A stretch of DNA of 64,000 bases from Welwitschia mirabilis (Eukaryota > Gnetophyta > Gnetopsida > Welwitschiales). Positions 36,555 to 48,941 of this stretch are shown one piece after another (position 1 is the stretch's first letter; each line of letters begins with the position of its first letter). Position numbers and translations under genes: made by a program. The stretch covers positions 120,442,522-120,506,521 of the forward strand of contig JBOZIK010000001.1 of assembly GCA_051453625.1 (NCBI GenBank), given 5' to 3'. The notes under the pieces are model-generated. The model did no database searches. It worked only from the letters and a program-made list of their open reading frames with translations, and was not told the origin of the DNA.

Positions 36555-37711
36555 ATTTTAATAAACACCTTCAAAAGAAAATAAAGTGGTCCTCTTAAGG
36601 TATTTGTTTAAATAAATGCCTTAAAAACCATTTTTTATTACTTTTAAGGCATCTATAAGAAAATGCCTTAAAAATAAGGTGTTTGTCCACAAAAAAATGC
36701 CTTAAACATTATGGTCTTCAAAGGTATCTGTTTAATAAACACCTTGCAAAGAAAATAAAGTAATCCTCTTAAGGTGTTTGTTTAAATAAATGTCTTAAAA
36801 ACCATTTTTAAATGTTTTTAAGGCATTTATTAAAAATTTGCTTAAAAAATAAGGTGTTTATCCACAAAAAGGCCTTAAACATTATGCTTTTCAAAGGCAT
36901 CTATTTTGATAACACCTTGCAAAGAAAATAAACTAATCCTCTTAAGGTGTTTATTTAAATAAATGCCTTAAAAAGCCATTTTTAATTGTTTTTAAGGAAT
37001 TTACAAGAAAATGCCTTAAAAATAAGGTGTTTGTCCAAAAAAAATGCCTTAAACATTATGGTTTTTAAAGGCATATATTTCAATAAACACCTTACAAAGA
37101 AAAATAAAGTAATCATCTTAAGGTGTTTTTTTAAATAAATTCCTTAAAAGCCATTTTTAATTATTTTCAAGGAAGTTATAAAAAAATTTCTTAAAAATAA
37201 GGTGCTTATCCATAAAAATGTGTTAAACATTATGGTTTTTAAAGGCATTTATTTTAATAAACACCTTGCAAAGAAATAAAGTAATCCTCTTAAGGTGTTT
37301 TTGTTAAATAAATGCCTTAAAAGCCATTTTTAATTGTTTAAAATGCCTTAAACATAAGGTGCTTGTCCACAGAAATGCATTAAACATTATGGTTTTTAAA
37401 GGCATTTATTTTAATAAATACCTTACAAAGAAAATAAAGTAATCATTTAAAATGCCTTAAAAATAAGGATTTGTCCATAAAAATTGCCTTAAACATTATG
37501 GTTTTCAAAGGGATCTATTTTAATAAACACCTTATAAAGAAAATAAAGTAATCTCTTAAGGTGTTTTTCTAAATAAATGCATTAAAAGCCATTTTTAATT
37601 ATTTTTTAGGCATTTATAAAAAAATGCCTTAAAAATAAGGGGTTTGTCCACAAAAAATGTCTTCAATATTATGGTTTTTAAAGGCATTTAAAAAACAAAC
37701 ACCTTAAAAGC
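36538..37711 (+). repeat. Tandem ~174-bp repeat with internal palindromes
   Basis: Successive copies can be phased on the ATTATGG landmark, with starts near 36538, 36711, 36884, 37058, 37232, 37389, 37498 and 37671. The period is 172-174 bp, apart from two shortened copies of 157 and 109 bp. Each unit has paired arms, AAGGCATTTATTT and AAATAAATGCCTT, AAGGTGTTT and AAACACCTT, so single strands can fold. It begins within bases of the left CACTA-like terminus, the usual site of subterminal repeats that bind the transposase accessory protein. Confidence 0.9.
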
Positions 37712-37739
37712 ATGCTTAAAAAGTTAATTAAAAAACCTT

Positions 37740-38340
37740 GTGCATTTTTTAAAACACAAAAAAAACATCGATAACTTCATTCGCTTCTCATTCAAAACCT
37801 CAACCTGGCACTCACCACTTACTTACCACTTGCTCACTACTCGCTCATGGTTTCCTTTCTGCTTACTGCTCACCACTTATCGCTTGCTGCTCATCGTTTC
37901 ACTTAGTAACTCTTGCCCATTACTAATACAGTTTTCAACAAATAGTAATAATAATAATGATAATTATTTTAATAGCAGATTGAATTTGAAGAATGTAATT
38001 AAAAATCATGTATTGTTGTGATTGAACAATATAGATAGTGACATCATTAATTCATATTTGTCAAGGTAATATTTACTATGATTATTTCTCTTGCTTATAG
38101 GGCAACTTTGTCTTTACTCAAAGTTAATGCCACATATATGGTTAGCATTTGTTGGCAAATTTGCTTCTATCCACTCAAAAATATATGCAAAACTTATTGT
38201 TATCCTTTTTGTTATAATAGGCTTGTATTAGATAAATTACAAGACCTAGAATATGCTAGCTATATTAGGATTAAAGACAATCTTGTTGAATCTTATATGC
38301 TGGGGTTTATTACTTGCCAGTATTATCTTAGCTAGAAAAC
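37740..38340 (+). other. GC-richer stretch with two short open frames, unknown
   Basis: Just inside the tandem repeat, 37790-37920 holds degenerate CTCACCACTT / CTCACTACTCGCTCATGG units. Frames of 93 (37740-38021) and 85 residues (38078-38335) open on the plus strand; neither has a domain I recognise. By analogy with CACTA elements, this is where the transcript 5' end would lie, but that is inference. Confidence 0.25.
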
Positions 38341-39238
38341 TACCTCTCTTTTCACTACGAATGTTGAGCATGAAACTTTCCTTAAGGTTTGTGTTATAGA
38401 GATTTAAATGCCATCATTTTTCAAAGCTACCATTTTCAATTATTTTTAGCTCACTGTACTTAAAATAGCATTCATATCTTGTGACTGACATCATTTGTAA
38501 TTTGCCTTTATCCTTTATGTACTTTATCTAATTTGTATGATGATCCTTTTATTTTCTCTTTTTTGCTGCATCTCCATCTATTTGGTTTGATCTTCCAAGT
38601 TCCTTTGGTTTCCTTGCTACATCCTCCCAACCCACTTTTTTTTCCCTTCCAAGTGCCGGTATGCAATTAGTGAAGTACATTTGTTTATAGGTAGCATTCC
38701 AAAACTTTCTTTCGTTTCATTATGATTGTACATTCACCCAATTATGTGGATTCCTGCTTTACATGAAACATTTGATGTAACAATAAAAATATATGTGGTT
38801 TAGACTTATAGCTAGAATGCTTTAGTACTATTAACCTTAGATAGCAAAGAATGTAGCCAATCTCAGATAGTAAGAAAGTGTAGTTAAGTCATCAAATATT
38901 ATAGTTAGATTTAACAAGCATGGTTATAGGACTCTCAGATCCATTATAAACAGAAAATGAAAAGCTTTAATCACAAAAAGTTTGTTTAATGACCATCCAG
39001 TACTTGTTCAAATTTTATCAAACTTAAAGCAAATTCATTTGAACCAACAATCAAGGATAAGCTAAAAGATGACTTAAAATTACTTAAGATTGGAAATATC
39101 TAAGGTTTGACCTAGCTTGATAGTTTTCATTAAAGATCTCCTAACATGCATCAGATTAAAATTTTAGTAGCATATTCTTTCTTTGAAATTCATGTGCAAG
39201 TAGATCCGTTATCTTTTTAACTATAATTTGAAAGAAAT
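38341..39238. other. Anonymous AT-rich DNA
   Basis: Nothing recognised. Confidence 0.4.
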
Positions 39239-39436
39239 CTATTATGAAGAAACACCGTTACCAATCCAAGTAAAGCATAAGGTACAAGACGCAAGTGCAT
39301 GATGAACAATGCTGAGCACTATTGAGGAAAACACCATGCCTAGTGTGGGTAAAATAGAAGTGGACCATCACTTGTTTGCGAGCGATCCTGTGGGTGGAGC
39401 ATCGAAAGGTGTGCTCCATGTGAGCCACACCTAATA
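39239..39436 (-). mobile_element. 3' LTR of element B
   Basis: About 198 bp, paired with 41380-41578. Shared parts include AAAGCATAAGG, GAGGAAAACA, AGCGATCCT and ATGTGAGCCA. Left boundary approximate. Confidence 0.7.
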
Positions 39437-41379
39437 ATCTCCCTCATGGCTTAAATAAGCGTGCCAAGAAAAGCACCAAAAGGGAGGCGCCTGAGCACAA
39501 AAGGTGCATAAAGCACAAATACAGGTCAAAAAAACACATGTGGAAGAAGGTGATGAGGAGTAGCTAAATAAAAATGGCAGAGATTGTCGAAGAGTCACAC
39601 AGAATAAGGCAACAAGGGAGCGGTCTTGGGGGAGAAGGAGCAGCCATGGGCATGAAGAAACACGCTGAAAAAATGCTATCATTCGAGTGCAAAAGAAACT
39701 ATGAAAAAACCATGCATAAAGTTACAAGAAGAACTGAAAGGCGTACCCTAAGGCTATAAAGGCAGAAAGACCATGCAGAAAGAGCAAAAAGCACATGCGC
39801 ACTGATAGTACAAAATGGTGGCATAGATGAGGAACCTAGATGCAGGCAAAGGCGCAATGGGCAAAAAATAAGATGCCAAGCCAAGGAGGGTGAAAGAGGC
39901 GCAGAAGCCATCTCACAGGCAGAAATGAACTACATTGACAAGAGGCATGCACAAAAAAAAGGTGAAGCATAGAGGCCACACAGAAAGAAGTCCACCAAAA
40001 GAGACATAGCACAACGCCGTGAAAAGACAGCGATAGCAATTAAGCATGGAGAAAGACCAAAGGCACGGTCTAAGCAGGAAAAACAAGGTTCACAAAACAA
40101 GCCAGCAATTTGCCAAGCAAAACTAAATGCGAACATCATGTCACAGTTTACGCTTGCTGAAAATGGCGATTGTGTCTACAAAGTTACGAAGGTAAAGAGC
40201 CTAAAACAACAGGAGATGCTGATGTTTTGATGTAAAAGCAACAGTGCAAGCACAACAGCAAGTCATAAAGGCCACAGAAAAAAGGAGACATATAAAAAAC
40301 AGAAAACACGCAAAAAGAGACAGGGTATAGCCGAACAGGAGACAAAATGAAGAGAGGCAAATCCCTCACCTGAAAACAAGTAGCGCTGAAATGGGCCAGT
40401 AAGAGGATGAGCATAGCGATATCACTTTTAAGGTAAAATAAATACCAACTATAGGCAACAAAAATTTTCAAATAAAAAACCTATGCCTTTAGTTATTTAA
40501 AATGCCCCCAACCCACACACACAAAATAAAATGATAGATGGGGTACAAATAACAACAAACAAAGCACCATCAACTAACCAAATAAAAAAATATATATAAT
40601 GCCACTACAAAAAAAATGCGCAGCACCTGTGTGCATGAGTGGCAAGGTAGTTCGATGTGTGAGCACAACATAGAATGCAAGAGCACATTGACAGGGAACA
40701 GTGATGTCACCCCATGTACATACCAAAGAAGCGCCGACATCATAGAAGAAGTGCAATGCTAAAACATAGCCATGCAAGAATGTTGGCAACCAAGGGAAGC
40801 GCTGTGAGTGCACAGGTGGAGCCAAGCAGAGGAGAAGTGTAGAAACAGGTGTAAGCAGCGAGGGTCAATGAGAGATTGTGTAGTAGATGCAAGTCGTGTG
40901 CAGGTGCAGGTGGCAGATAACACTGCACGTGTAGTAAAAGCATAGAGGAATGCCGATAATGCCGAAGTGCACATAATGCACATGGGAAAAACAAAACAAA
41001 ACTGCACACGAATTATGTAGGCTGAGATGATGACAAGAATTGTGACGCATAATGCACGCTAAAGATAGCACAAGCAGAAGCATAAGTGCAGTCGAAGCCA
41101 CGAGAGTAATTTATAACATGGTGAGTAAGATCAACAAGTTATAGGTGTGATGCGCTGAAGTGCAGGCATGCAGAGACTAGACAGCGCAACAGTAGCGCAA
41201 AAGAATAGCACACAGGAAGTGACTATGTAGGCGAGACTGCATGGTAGAAAAAAGTGCATAGAAGGTACGAAAGATGACACGTAGGCGAGGCTGAGGCACA
41301 CTGACAAAAAGGCACAAGAAAACAAGCCCACATAAGCAATGAGGCACAGCGACCAAGATGCTCAACTACTCTAATACCA

Positions 41380-41578
41380 CTTATAAGGAAGGGACACTAC
41401 CACCAAACTGAGCAAAGCATAAGGTGTAAGGTGCAAGCACATGATGAATAGCACTAGGAACTGCTGAGGAAAACATCATGCCTGATGCAGCTGAAATAGA
41501 AGCGGACTGCCTCTTGTTTGCAAGCGATCCTATGGGTGGAGCGTCAGAAGGTTTGACCCATGTGAGCCATACTTAATA
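41380..41578 (-). mobile_element. 5' LTR of element B
   Basis: About 199 bp, directly next to the primer binding site at 41368-41379. Divergence from its partner is mostly by transitions. Confidence 0.7.
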
Positions 41579-41610
41579 ATCAAAATATTGGTGCAGACTA
41601 GCATCCTAGT

Positions 41611-41810
41611 CTTAATATGAAAGGGACATCGATGAAAAGCAACAAAGCACTTGACGAATAGTGCTAGAGCATTACTAAAGAAAACTCCATGTAAGGCATC
41701 AATTTATAAGCAATGAGTGCCAAGGGGTTTGAGTAATGCTATGGATAGAGGTTGGCTATCACCACCCTTAGATCATCGAAGGATGTGTCCCATTTGATTC
41801 ACACCTAACA
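41611..41810 (-). mobile_element. 3' LTR of element A
   Basis: 200 bp, paired with 43596-43795 without net length change; starts TGTTAGGTG on the minus strand at 41810. Confidence 0.75.
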
Positions 41811-41895
41811 ATCTCCCTCATGGCTCAAATTGGCATGCCGATCAAAGATGAACCAATGTGGCACGCCGGGCAAACATCAAGAAGCTACATGAAGG

Positions 41896-41951
41896 ATGGA
41901 TAGAAAAGAGCTGCAAAAGCAGTATGGATAGAAAAGAGCTGCGAAAGCAGT
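41896..41951 (+). repeat. 28-bp tandem duplication in element A
   Basis: Two adjacent 28-bp copies beginning ATGGATAGAAAAGAGCTGC with one A/G difference. Confidence 0.95.
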
Positions 41952-43595
41952 AATAGTGCATATCAGACAACACCTAGGAAAAGATGAATCAAAGGCCATA
42001 GAATGCAAAAAATGCATGAAATGAAAGTGCACAAGTAGAATTTAACCACAAAAGCGACCAAGTGCAGGGAGGGTAGAAGAATCCATGAATTTCTGCCTGA
42101 AGAAAGGCTATAGCAAAGAGAGAAAATGGCCTGTGTAGCCTAAACGAGACATCAATGAAGAAAACAAGTTTAAAAAGGCCTACGTAGTAAAATAGCATGC
42201 ACAGACTCACAAGATGAGACCATAGCATAGGAAGCGCAAAATCACGAAAGAACCATGAAAGAAAACCTTACATAGGTGAAAAGAACCACATAACAAAGTC
42301 CGCACAGGCAGGACGCGCTAGCAGAAAAGAGCCACAAAAGCAAAAAAGTGCATGTGGACATCGCAGGGTCAGAAAACACCAACAGGCAGAGTGCATGCAA
42401 ATAGCCTCAATGGAAGGCACCAAATAAAGTGCACGAGTGGCTCGACCAAAGCCACAAAGGAATGCGCAAGCACAAGGGCTGCACAATAGGGCATACAAGA
42501 ACAAGAAGGTGGAGGCCAAGGCAAGATGTAGCAAGCTGAGTATTCAAAGCAAGGTGTAAGCATTGTCAGATTTCAGCAGACATTGTCAACACATGGAAAA
42601 GCATAGTAGGTAGAGAAAATGCTAATAGTAGAAATCAATCAACTGCGACACAGGACAAATGAATAATGTGTTACATTTACTATCAAATGCTATCAAAAAT
42701 ATGATAGACATTTGAAATATGATAGATGTTTAAAAGGACTAAGCCCTGCAGGCTGAAATCTAAACAAATGCAAAGCATTTGCCAGGTCTTGCATTAGTTA
42801 AAAGCTAGCAAACACTATCAGAAATGTGACAGGAATTGTCAAGAACAAGATCGCAAACTTGAATGAGAAGTCGATGCTAAAGAGAATAACTAAGATTAGA
42901 AGTTAGTGCATGGAGCAAAAGGACATAGCTAACAAGACTGAATGTTGGAGTACTAAGTGTCGAATTGTGAAAGAACCATAGAAACAGAATCACACACGTA
43001 GGCTGGGAGAACTACATAGCAAAAAGGTGTGCAGAAAAGAACCACAGACATAGAAAGAGAGCTACAAACGTAAAAAGATCATGCACAAAAAACGGAGAGC
43101 TAGGCGAGGATTACGGTGGCAGTGATGCAAAAGCATAGGATCATAGAGGCAGCGACGTGAGAGTGTGGTGAAAATCTTGGGATGATGCTGGATTAGATAG
43201 CGCTATTGGAGGTTAGGTGCGTGCATGACCAAACACCGAAAACAATGTGCAAAAAAACCTGGAAACCCACAGGAGTCACTACACATGGAGGAATAGACTA
43301 GTTAAGCTGAGAACTATTGAAGCAATAGCGCAATAAGTGATGATGCATCAGGTGATAAAGAAAGTGCTCACGTCCCCAGCAAAAGCATCATGTAGAGGAG
43401 AGATAAGGGGAAAGAGCATAGCTAAAGGATGCACATAGTAATCTGCAAAGGCAAAAGGGGCATGTCAAATGACAGTGGTAGTGGTGACAAAGGAGTGATG
43501 AAACAGAGCCTTCAAGAGTGAGACAGGTGGCGACAAAGATGTGCAGCGATGTCAAAAGAGATAGGAAACCATGGCAGGAACTTTCTCTAATACCA

Positions 43596-43795
43596 CTTAA
43601 TATGAAAGGGACATCGACACAAAGCAATAAAGCACTTGATAAATAGCGCCAAAGCACTGCTAAAGAAAACTTCATGCAAGGCATCAATTTATAACTAACG
43701 AGTGCTAACAGATTTGAGTAATGTTGTGGGCAGAGGTCAGCTGTCACTACCCTTAGATCATTGAAAAGTGTTTTCCATTTGAGCCACATCTAACA
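43596..43795 (-). mobile_element. 5' LTR of element A
   Basis: 200 bp, next to the primer binding site. It shares GGCATCAATTTATAA, TTTGAGTAATG and CCCTTAGATCAT with its partner. Confidence 0.75.
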
Positions 43796-43989
43796 AAATC
43801 AAATTTCAGACATATAGTCTTACATATGATCTGCAGAACAGAGCACAACTTGTGAGGAACTCACATCCATTTCTAGAAGTTAAAATTGAAGAGGATTTAA
43901 GAAGCTTCAAATATCTTTTAACATTTTTTAATAGAGACCATTTCAATGGAGCTTCCAAATATATCTCATGTAAATTCAATGCCTCATAA
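43796..43989 (+). other. Short open stretch, exon-like, unknown
   Basis: From an AAATTTCAG acceptor-like sequence the plus frame from 43798 is open for 63 codons to TAA at 43987-43989. Its composition is protein-like (RAQLVRNSHPFLEVKIEEDL). No family recognised and no second exon found. It could be a captured gene fragment or chance. Confidence 0.25.
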
Positions 43990-46966
43990 TGTGTAATGAA
44001 GAAGATATGTGGAAAGCTATTTTATGTTTTTGTGATTTCATACCTATGTAAAATGTTTAAGAATATATATTTAACTTTAAATTCTAAGGTACATTCTAAA
44101 AGCATGATTAGGATGTCCTATATAACTTTGCAGAGAAAAGATGAAAATTTTAGGATAGACAATGTATCTAGTCAAATGAGAAAACACGAAGAAATTTGTA
44201 CCCTCTTGTGGATTTTTCTTCTTGTATAAGATTCTAGATTAAGGATGAGACACTATATATTAAAGTTCACCTAGATTCAGTACTTATTCTAGTGCTATCA
44301 CCTACAATTATTTCTAACTATAAATAGCCTTAAAGTGGTCCAAAATGAGTGATTCAGAGAGATCACATGACTAATGAAAAGATTGATTGAGTTATAACTA
44401 GATTTCCATAGATTAGAATGCTCATAATACAGTAGTCTATGAGGTGAAAACATAGATGGATGTTTGCTTATTTTGTAGTATGCATAACAACACCAACTAG
44501 TTTTAGCACTTATTTGATTCTATGTGTGAGCCTATTCATTGACTATTGTATCTCTTGTGATATTAAAAGAAAATATGTGATCATTAAATGTATCTCTTGT
44601 ATTAGTGGAGCTCAATATGCATATGGTTAGTCCTTATTGTTAAGCTTTCCTAATTTTACAAAAGCTTACCCCATGACCTTATTAAAATCCTTGTAAAAGA
44701 AAATGGATGCTCATTCATACTTTGTATCTCTAGAACTTGCTTACAACTATCTCAGGATTTGTAAAAGGATCTTGATCTTACACTATATATTATATCCTTT
44801 GTCATCTGCAACTTACTGAAGCTTGTTTATCTGGGCTTCTAATGTCATAGATGGACTCAACAAAATTATTGTAAACTTTATTAATTGAGAGGAAAAGATA
44901 AGCTTAGAACATGCTTGACAAATTAGATACATATGATAAATTCCAAACAATTATGTAGTCTTAGAGAAGGATGAAGGAGTTGAACCTAGCCCTTATACCA
45001 ACATGGCATGAAGCTTGCACTATAAACTCATTATCCATGGGGTTCATTTAATCAAAGAAAATTAAAATATCTTATTCATAAGTCTGAGTGTTGTGATTAA
45101 AAGGGCTCAATCTAATGAGTTATCATATTAATTATTCCTTAGTTTCATAGGGAATGCAATTTCCTAATTTGTAAAGATAACTTCAACATGTAGAAGAGAA
45201 CCTGCACCTTTAAACCTGCACCTTTATTAAACCTCTACCTAAGCATATTGAATAGAGAATCATCTTCTCTTTTGGATTACTTAGCATGCTGGGATGAAGG
45301 ACTTCTACCTCTACTTGCGGCACATCAGTAGCTAAAAGTCTATCCCATTTTCTATGTTATAAACTTCCTAATTATAAGTACTATTAGAGCACTATATATG
45401 AAAAGTGGAAAGTGAAGATGGATCTAGATCAACACAAGATAAGAAATGCTCTACTGTAAGCTTCAATTTCTGAAATCATAATTGCAAAATAATCTCTACA
45501 AGATTTGAAAACTCAATTCAAGGGAAAAAAATATGTGCTTTCGTATGCATAATTTCATAGAAGGCTATTTGACTAAGGCTTCTCACACTCTTCACTATTC
45601 ACCCTATGGAAGGGAAAGTGAAAAACAATCTCTCATCTTTTATTTGATTCTTCTAATTTTTTGAGCATCATGAGATTGTAATCATTACCAAACATCCAAT
45701 CCATTGACATGTGGATCACATAAAAAGGGAGGAATGCAACCACCTTCCACAACTATAATCCTCCTCTACTAAGGATTAGATGTCATTAGAGAGTAGATTT
45801 AGACTTATATTTCATTGTAGAACCAAAAGCTGTTGTTTATTATTCCATTTTCCTTATGCGAGATGACCATCCAATATAATTTACATAAATCCATGGCTAA
45901 AATAACTTGCTTCTTAAACCTCATTTTACTAACAATGTCTATGGTTTAAGAAGGATTCCTCTTTGTGAATGCTATCAAACATGAATGAAAAATTGATAAT
46001 CCTACTGGTAGAGAAGGGTATCATAGACCTACAATAGTTGGTATTATTTTCTAAAGCATCATTGAAAAAACAATTGCAATCTTCTAGTACTTAAAACAAC
46101 ATATCAAGTCTTCTTCAGGTATGGCAATGATTTGAAATTATAAGATATTATATCATTGAAGTAATTTTTGAGGTTCTTGTCCTCTCTCTTATTCACTCAC
46201 ATACACTCTCTATCTATCTATCTATCTTGGTTGTTTGTTTTTTTCCCCAAAAAACATATATTTGACATTTGAACCTTCTACAGAATTTGGAATGCTTTCC
46301 ACTTATTAAAGTAAAATGGAATATCAAAAAGAAGTTAGATCATCATAAAAGTAACTATGTGCTTGAGATCATGCTAGTGAAAATAAAGAAAGGCTTGCGT
46401 GAATTTGTGCCACATTTTTCAAAGGGACCATTATTATTAATTTAAATAAGAACATGGATTAAACTTTTACATTATTTCAATGCTTTTCACTTTTAGTAGG
46501 TTAAAGATGAAGGGTAGTGGCTAGTAATTAGAAACATAGAAACATGGGAACTACATAGCTTGAAAATAGTTAGCTTTGCAGATCATCTAAATATTAATAT
46601 GTTTATTTATCCTAATCAAATTAATGATGAGGTAATTTTACTGTATTTTGTTATTGTGTCTCATTCTAATCTTTATTTTAAAGTGTGCAATGTTGTTAAT
46701 AACATGTGAAAATGACTAGGGAACAAAATTGATACTAGTGTCTAATTGCTATCTTAGATTTGAACAATATCATACCACTACAAATGTTAACTTCAAGAAT
46801 ATCTAGATTTTTTCATGTGATAAAGATATCAACCATTAATGCTACAAACTCTTTGTTTTGATTATTGAAGAAGCATTAGATGTTTCTCATCTCTATTATA
46901 CATCAAAGAACTTATCATATTCATTCACACCTAGTTTTAGCAAATGTGTAACCAAGTACTGCGAAA
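43990..46966. other. Anonymous AT-rich DNA
   Basis: No recognisable gene or transposon domain. A 77-residue frame (43996-44229) is not convincing. A short direct duplication of CCTGCACCTTTA lies at 45201-45226, and a four-unit TATC microsatellite at 46210-46226. Confidence 0.4.
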
Positions 46967-47526
46967 NNNNNNNNNNNNNNNNNNNNNNNNNNNNNNNNNN
47001 NNNNNNNNNNNNNNNNNNNNNNNNNNNNNNNNNNNNNNNNNNNNNNNNNNNNNNNNNNNNNNNNNNNNNNNNNNNNNNNNNNNNNNNNNNNNNNNNNNNN
47101 NNNNNNNNNNNNNNNNNNNNNNNNNNNNNNNNNNNNNNNNNNNNNNNNNNNNNNNNNNNNNNNNNNNNNNNNNNNNNNNNNNNNNNNNNNNNNNNNNNNN
47201 NNNNNNNNNNNNNNNNNNNNNNNNNNNNNNNNNNNNNNNNNNNNNNNNNNNNNNNNNNNNNNNNNNNNNNNNNNNNNNNNNNNNNNNNNNNNNNNNNNNN
47301 NNNNNNNNNNNNNNNNNNNNNNNNNNNNNNNNNNNNNNNNNNNNNNNNNNNNNNNNNNNNNNNNNNNNNNNNNNNNNNNNNNNNNNNNNNNNNNNNNNNN
47401 NNNNNNNNNNNNNNNNNNNNNNNNNNNNNNNNNNNNNNNNNNNNNNNNNNNNNNNNNNNNNNNNNNNNNNNNNNNNNNNNNNNNNNNNNNNNNNNNNNNN
47501 NNNNNNNNNNNNNNNNNNNNNNNNNN
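46967..47526. other. Assembly gap, 560 N
   Basis: Sized gap; the long frames translated across it are only N. Confidence 0.98.
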
Positions 47527-48941
47527 GCAATATTTTAATTACCTTAAAACACCACAAAAATGCTAGCATGGTATGAAATATGTTAGACTATAGTTGTTTG
47601 TATGTATATTACTTGTATTCTACCTACACACATGATGTGGTGCATGTGTTTATGCATTGGTATAGTGGGATCCTTCTCATCGTAGCCTCTGGTTGAATAA
47701 ATGGGGCATTTATTTATCACATTATTAATGTGATATTGAGCTTTATTTTTCTCTTTATATGTTTGTACTTTTTGATTACTATAGTTAATGAATTTCCCTT
47801 CTAAAGGTTTGGAAAGAAAAACCTCTTTTTATTACTACATCTAGAAAAGGTGCAAATAAATCTCAATTGAATGATATAGATACACTTTGAGAAGAAGGAA
47901 GTGGCTTATTTTCTAGCATGTTTCTAATAGCAATCACTAGTGCTAGTATTACAAGTTTTTTTTTTTTTTTTTTGTAATGTAGACATTCTTTTTTCTAATG
48001 ATAAGGAGGTCTGAAAATCTTCATAGAATTAGTTCGCTTACACATGCATACCCTTTTGTAATAACAATTACTAGTGAATGCATATTTCTCAATGCCTTAT
48101 ACATGTAGACTCTTTTTAACCTTTTGATCTTTTCCAATGATGTTTGTATAGTTTAACCATGTTTTTATAATTGGAAATGTTGGTTTACATTGTTTCTTAT
48201 ATATGTTATATCTATAAATTCTTGAGCTCTATAAATCAAAGAAAGACTAAAGGAAGAGAGTCCATTTAGTGATAGACAAATTTGTCGATCATGAACTTCA
48301 TTTTCACGGTTTGTTAATTAGATGTGATATTGTTTTTGGAATAGTTTATTAATCAAATTCAACTAAAAAGTATAAAAAACCTAGCTATGTATTATTTTAA
48401 TTCTTTTATTCATGTATATATAGTCATTTATTGTCAAAACAATCCAATTACATTCTAGCAACCGCTTGTCATAAGATATCATTAATTTTTTATGAGGTTT
48501 CATGTAACATCTTTTTATTTTTTTTGAGTTTGTCAATTAGATTATTTCATGCAACTTCACATGGGATAGTTTATTCATGCAAACCTTGTTAAATAATATC
48601 TTAACGTTCTTAAGACTTAGATAAACTGAAGTACTTACCTTCTAATGGTTTATTTGATTTATTCTCATTCTATGTTTTCTTTGTATCTAGAAATAAGAGA
48701 ATAGTTTATGCAAAGGAAAAAAGGTGTGACTTCAAAAATATGCCTTGAATATTTACACTCCACTTTAAGATTTAAAAAATTATTTCTTAGTTCACAAGTT
48801 TAGCTATGAAAGTGCCTCTTGGTTCATGTTAGAACTAGCAACTAAAAATTATTTCTTAGTTTACAAGTTTAGTAATGATTATCTATTCTATATTTTTTCC
48901 CTAAGTTATATCTAATATGACATTTATTTGATGAAATTCCT
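47527..48941. other. Anonymous AT-rich DNA
   Basis: Nothing recognised. An 18-base T run lies at 47956-47973. An ATTATTTCTTAGTT(T/C)ACAAGTTTAG sequence occurs twice, near 48780 and 48847. Confidence 0.4.

Larger units (their letters stand above)
39239..41578 (-). mobile_element. Non-autonomous LTR element B (short LTRs, non-coding interior)
   Basis: LTRs at 39239-39436 and 41380-41578 flank a 1.9-kb interior. Orientation is minus: the sequence next to the right LTR reads TGGTATTAGAG on the minus strand (41368-41379), a near-perfect tRNA-iMet primer site. The sequence inside the left LTR reads CATGAGGGAGAT (39438-39450), a polypurine tract. The interior is far GC-richer than the rest of the window. 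Many frames of 60-95 residues open on its minus strand, but they are Phe/Leu/Cys/Ser-rich, overlap one another and show no gag or pol motif. Best fit: a TRIM/LARD-like element, mobilised in trans. Confidence 0.7.
41611..43795 (-). mobile_element. Non-autonomous LTR element A, related to element B
   Basis: LTRs at 41611-41810 and 43596-43795, each 200 bp, flank a 1.8-kb interior, minus orientation. The primer site TGGTATTAGAG (minus) lies at 43584-43595, and a CATGAGGGAGAT polypurine tract lies next to the left LTR at 41811-41824. LTR termini read TGTTAGGTGTG on the minus strand. The interior has a 28-bp tandem and many short ACCACA/AGAGCC motifs but no gag or pol domain. A 133-residue minus frame (43388-43789) runs across the LTR/interior junction and is not a gene. 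The LTRs are about 80% identical by eye. Element B's LTRs are a diverged form of the same family. Confidence 0.72.

Noticed and set aside
36538-37711. CRISPR-like array of regular repeats
   Set aside because: Units are ~174 bp, adjacent and without unique spacers, in a plant nuclear context; this is a tandem repeat.
40590-40615. CACTACAAAAAAAATG, a perfect-looking CACTA terminus
   Set aside because: It lies in the interior of LTR element B, with no inverted partner or subterminal repeats beside it.
39431-43789. Many minus-strand frames of 60-133 residues, some with signal-peptide-like Leu/Phe/Cys runs
   Set aside because: They overlap in several frames, cross LTR borders and show no domain. 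Higher GC alone makes longer chance frames in these non-coding element interiors.
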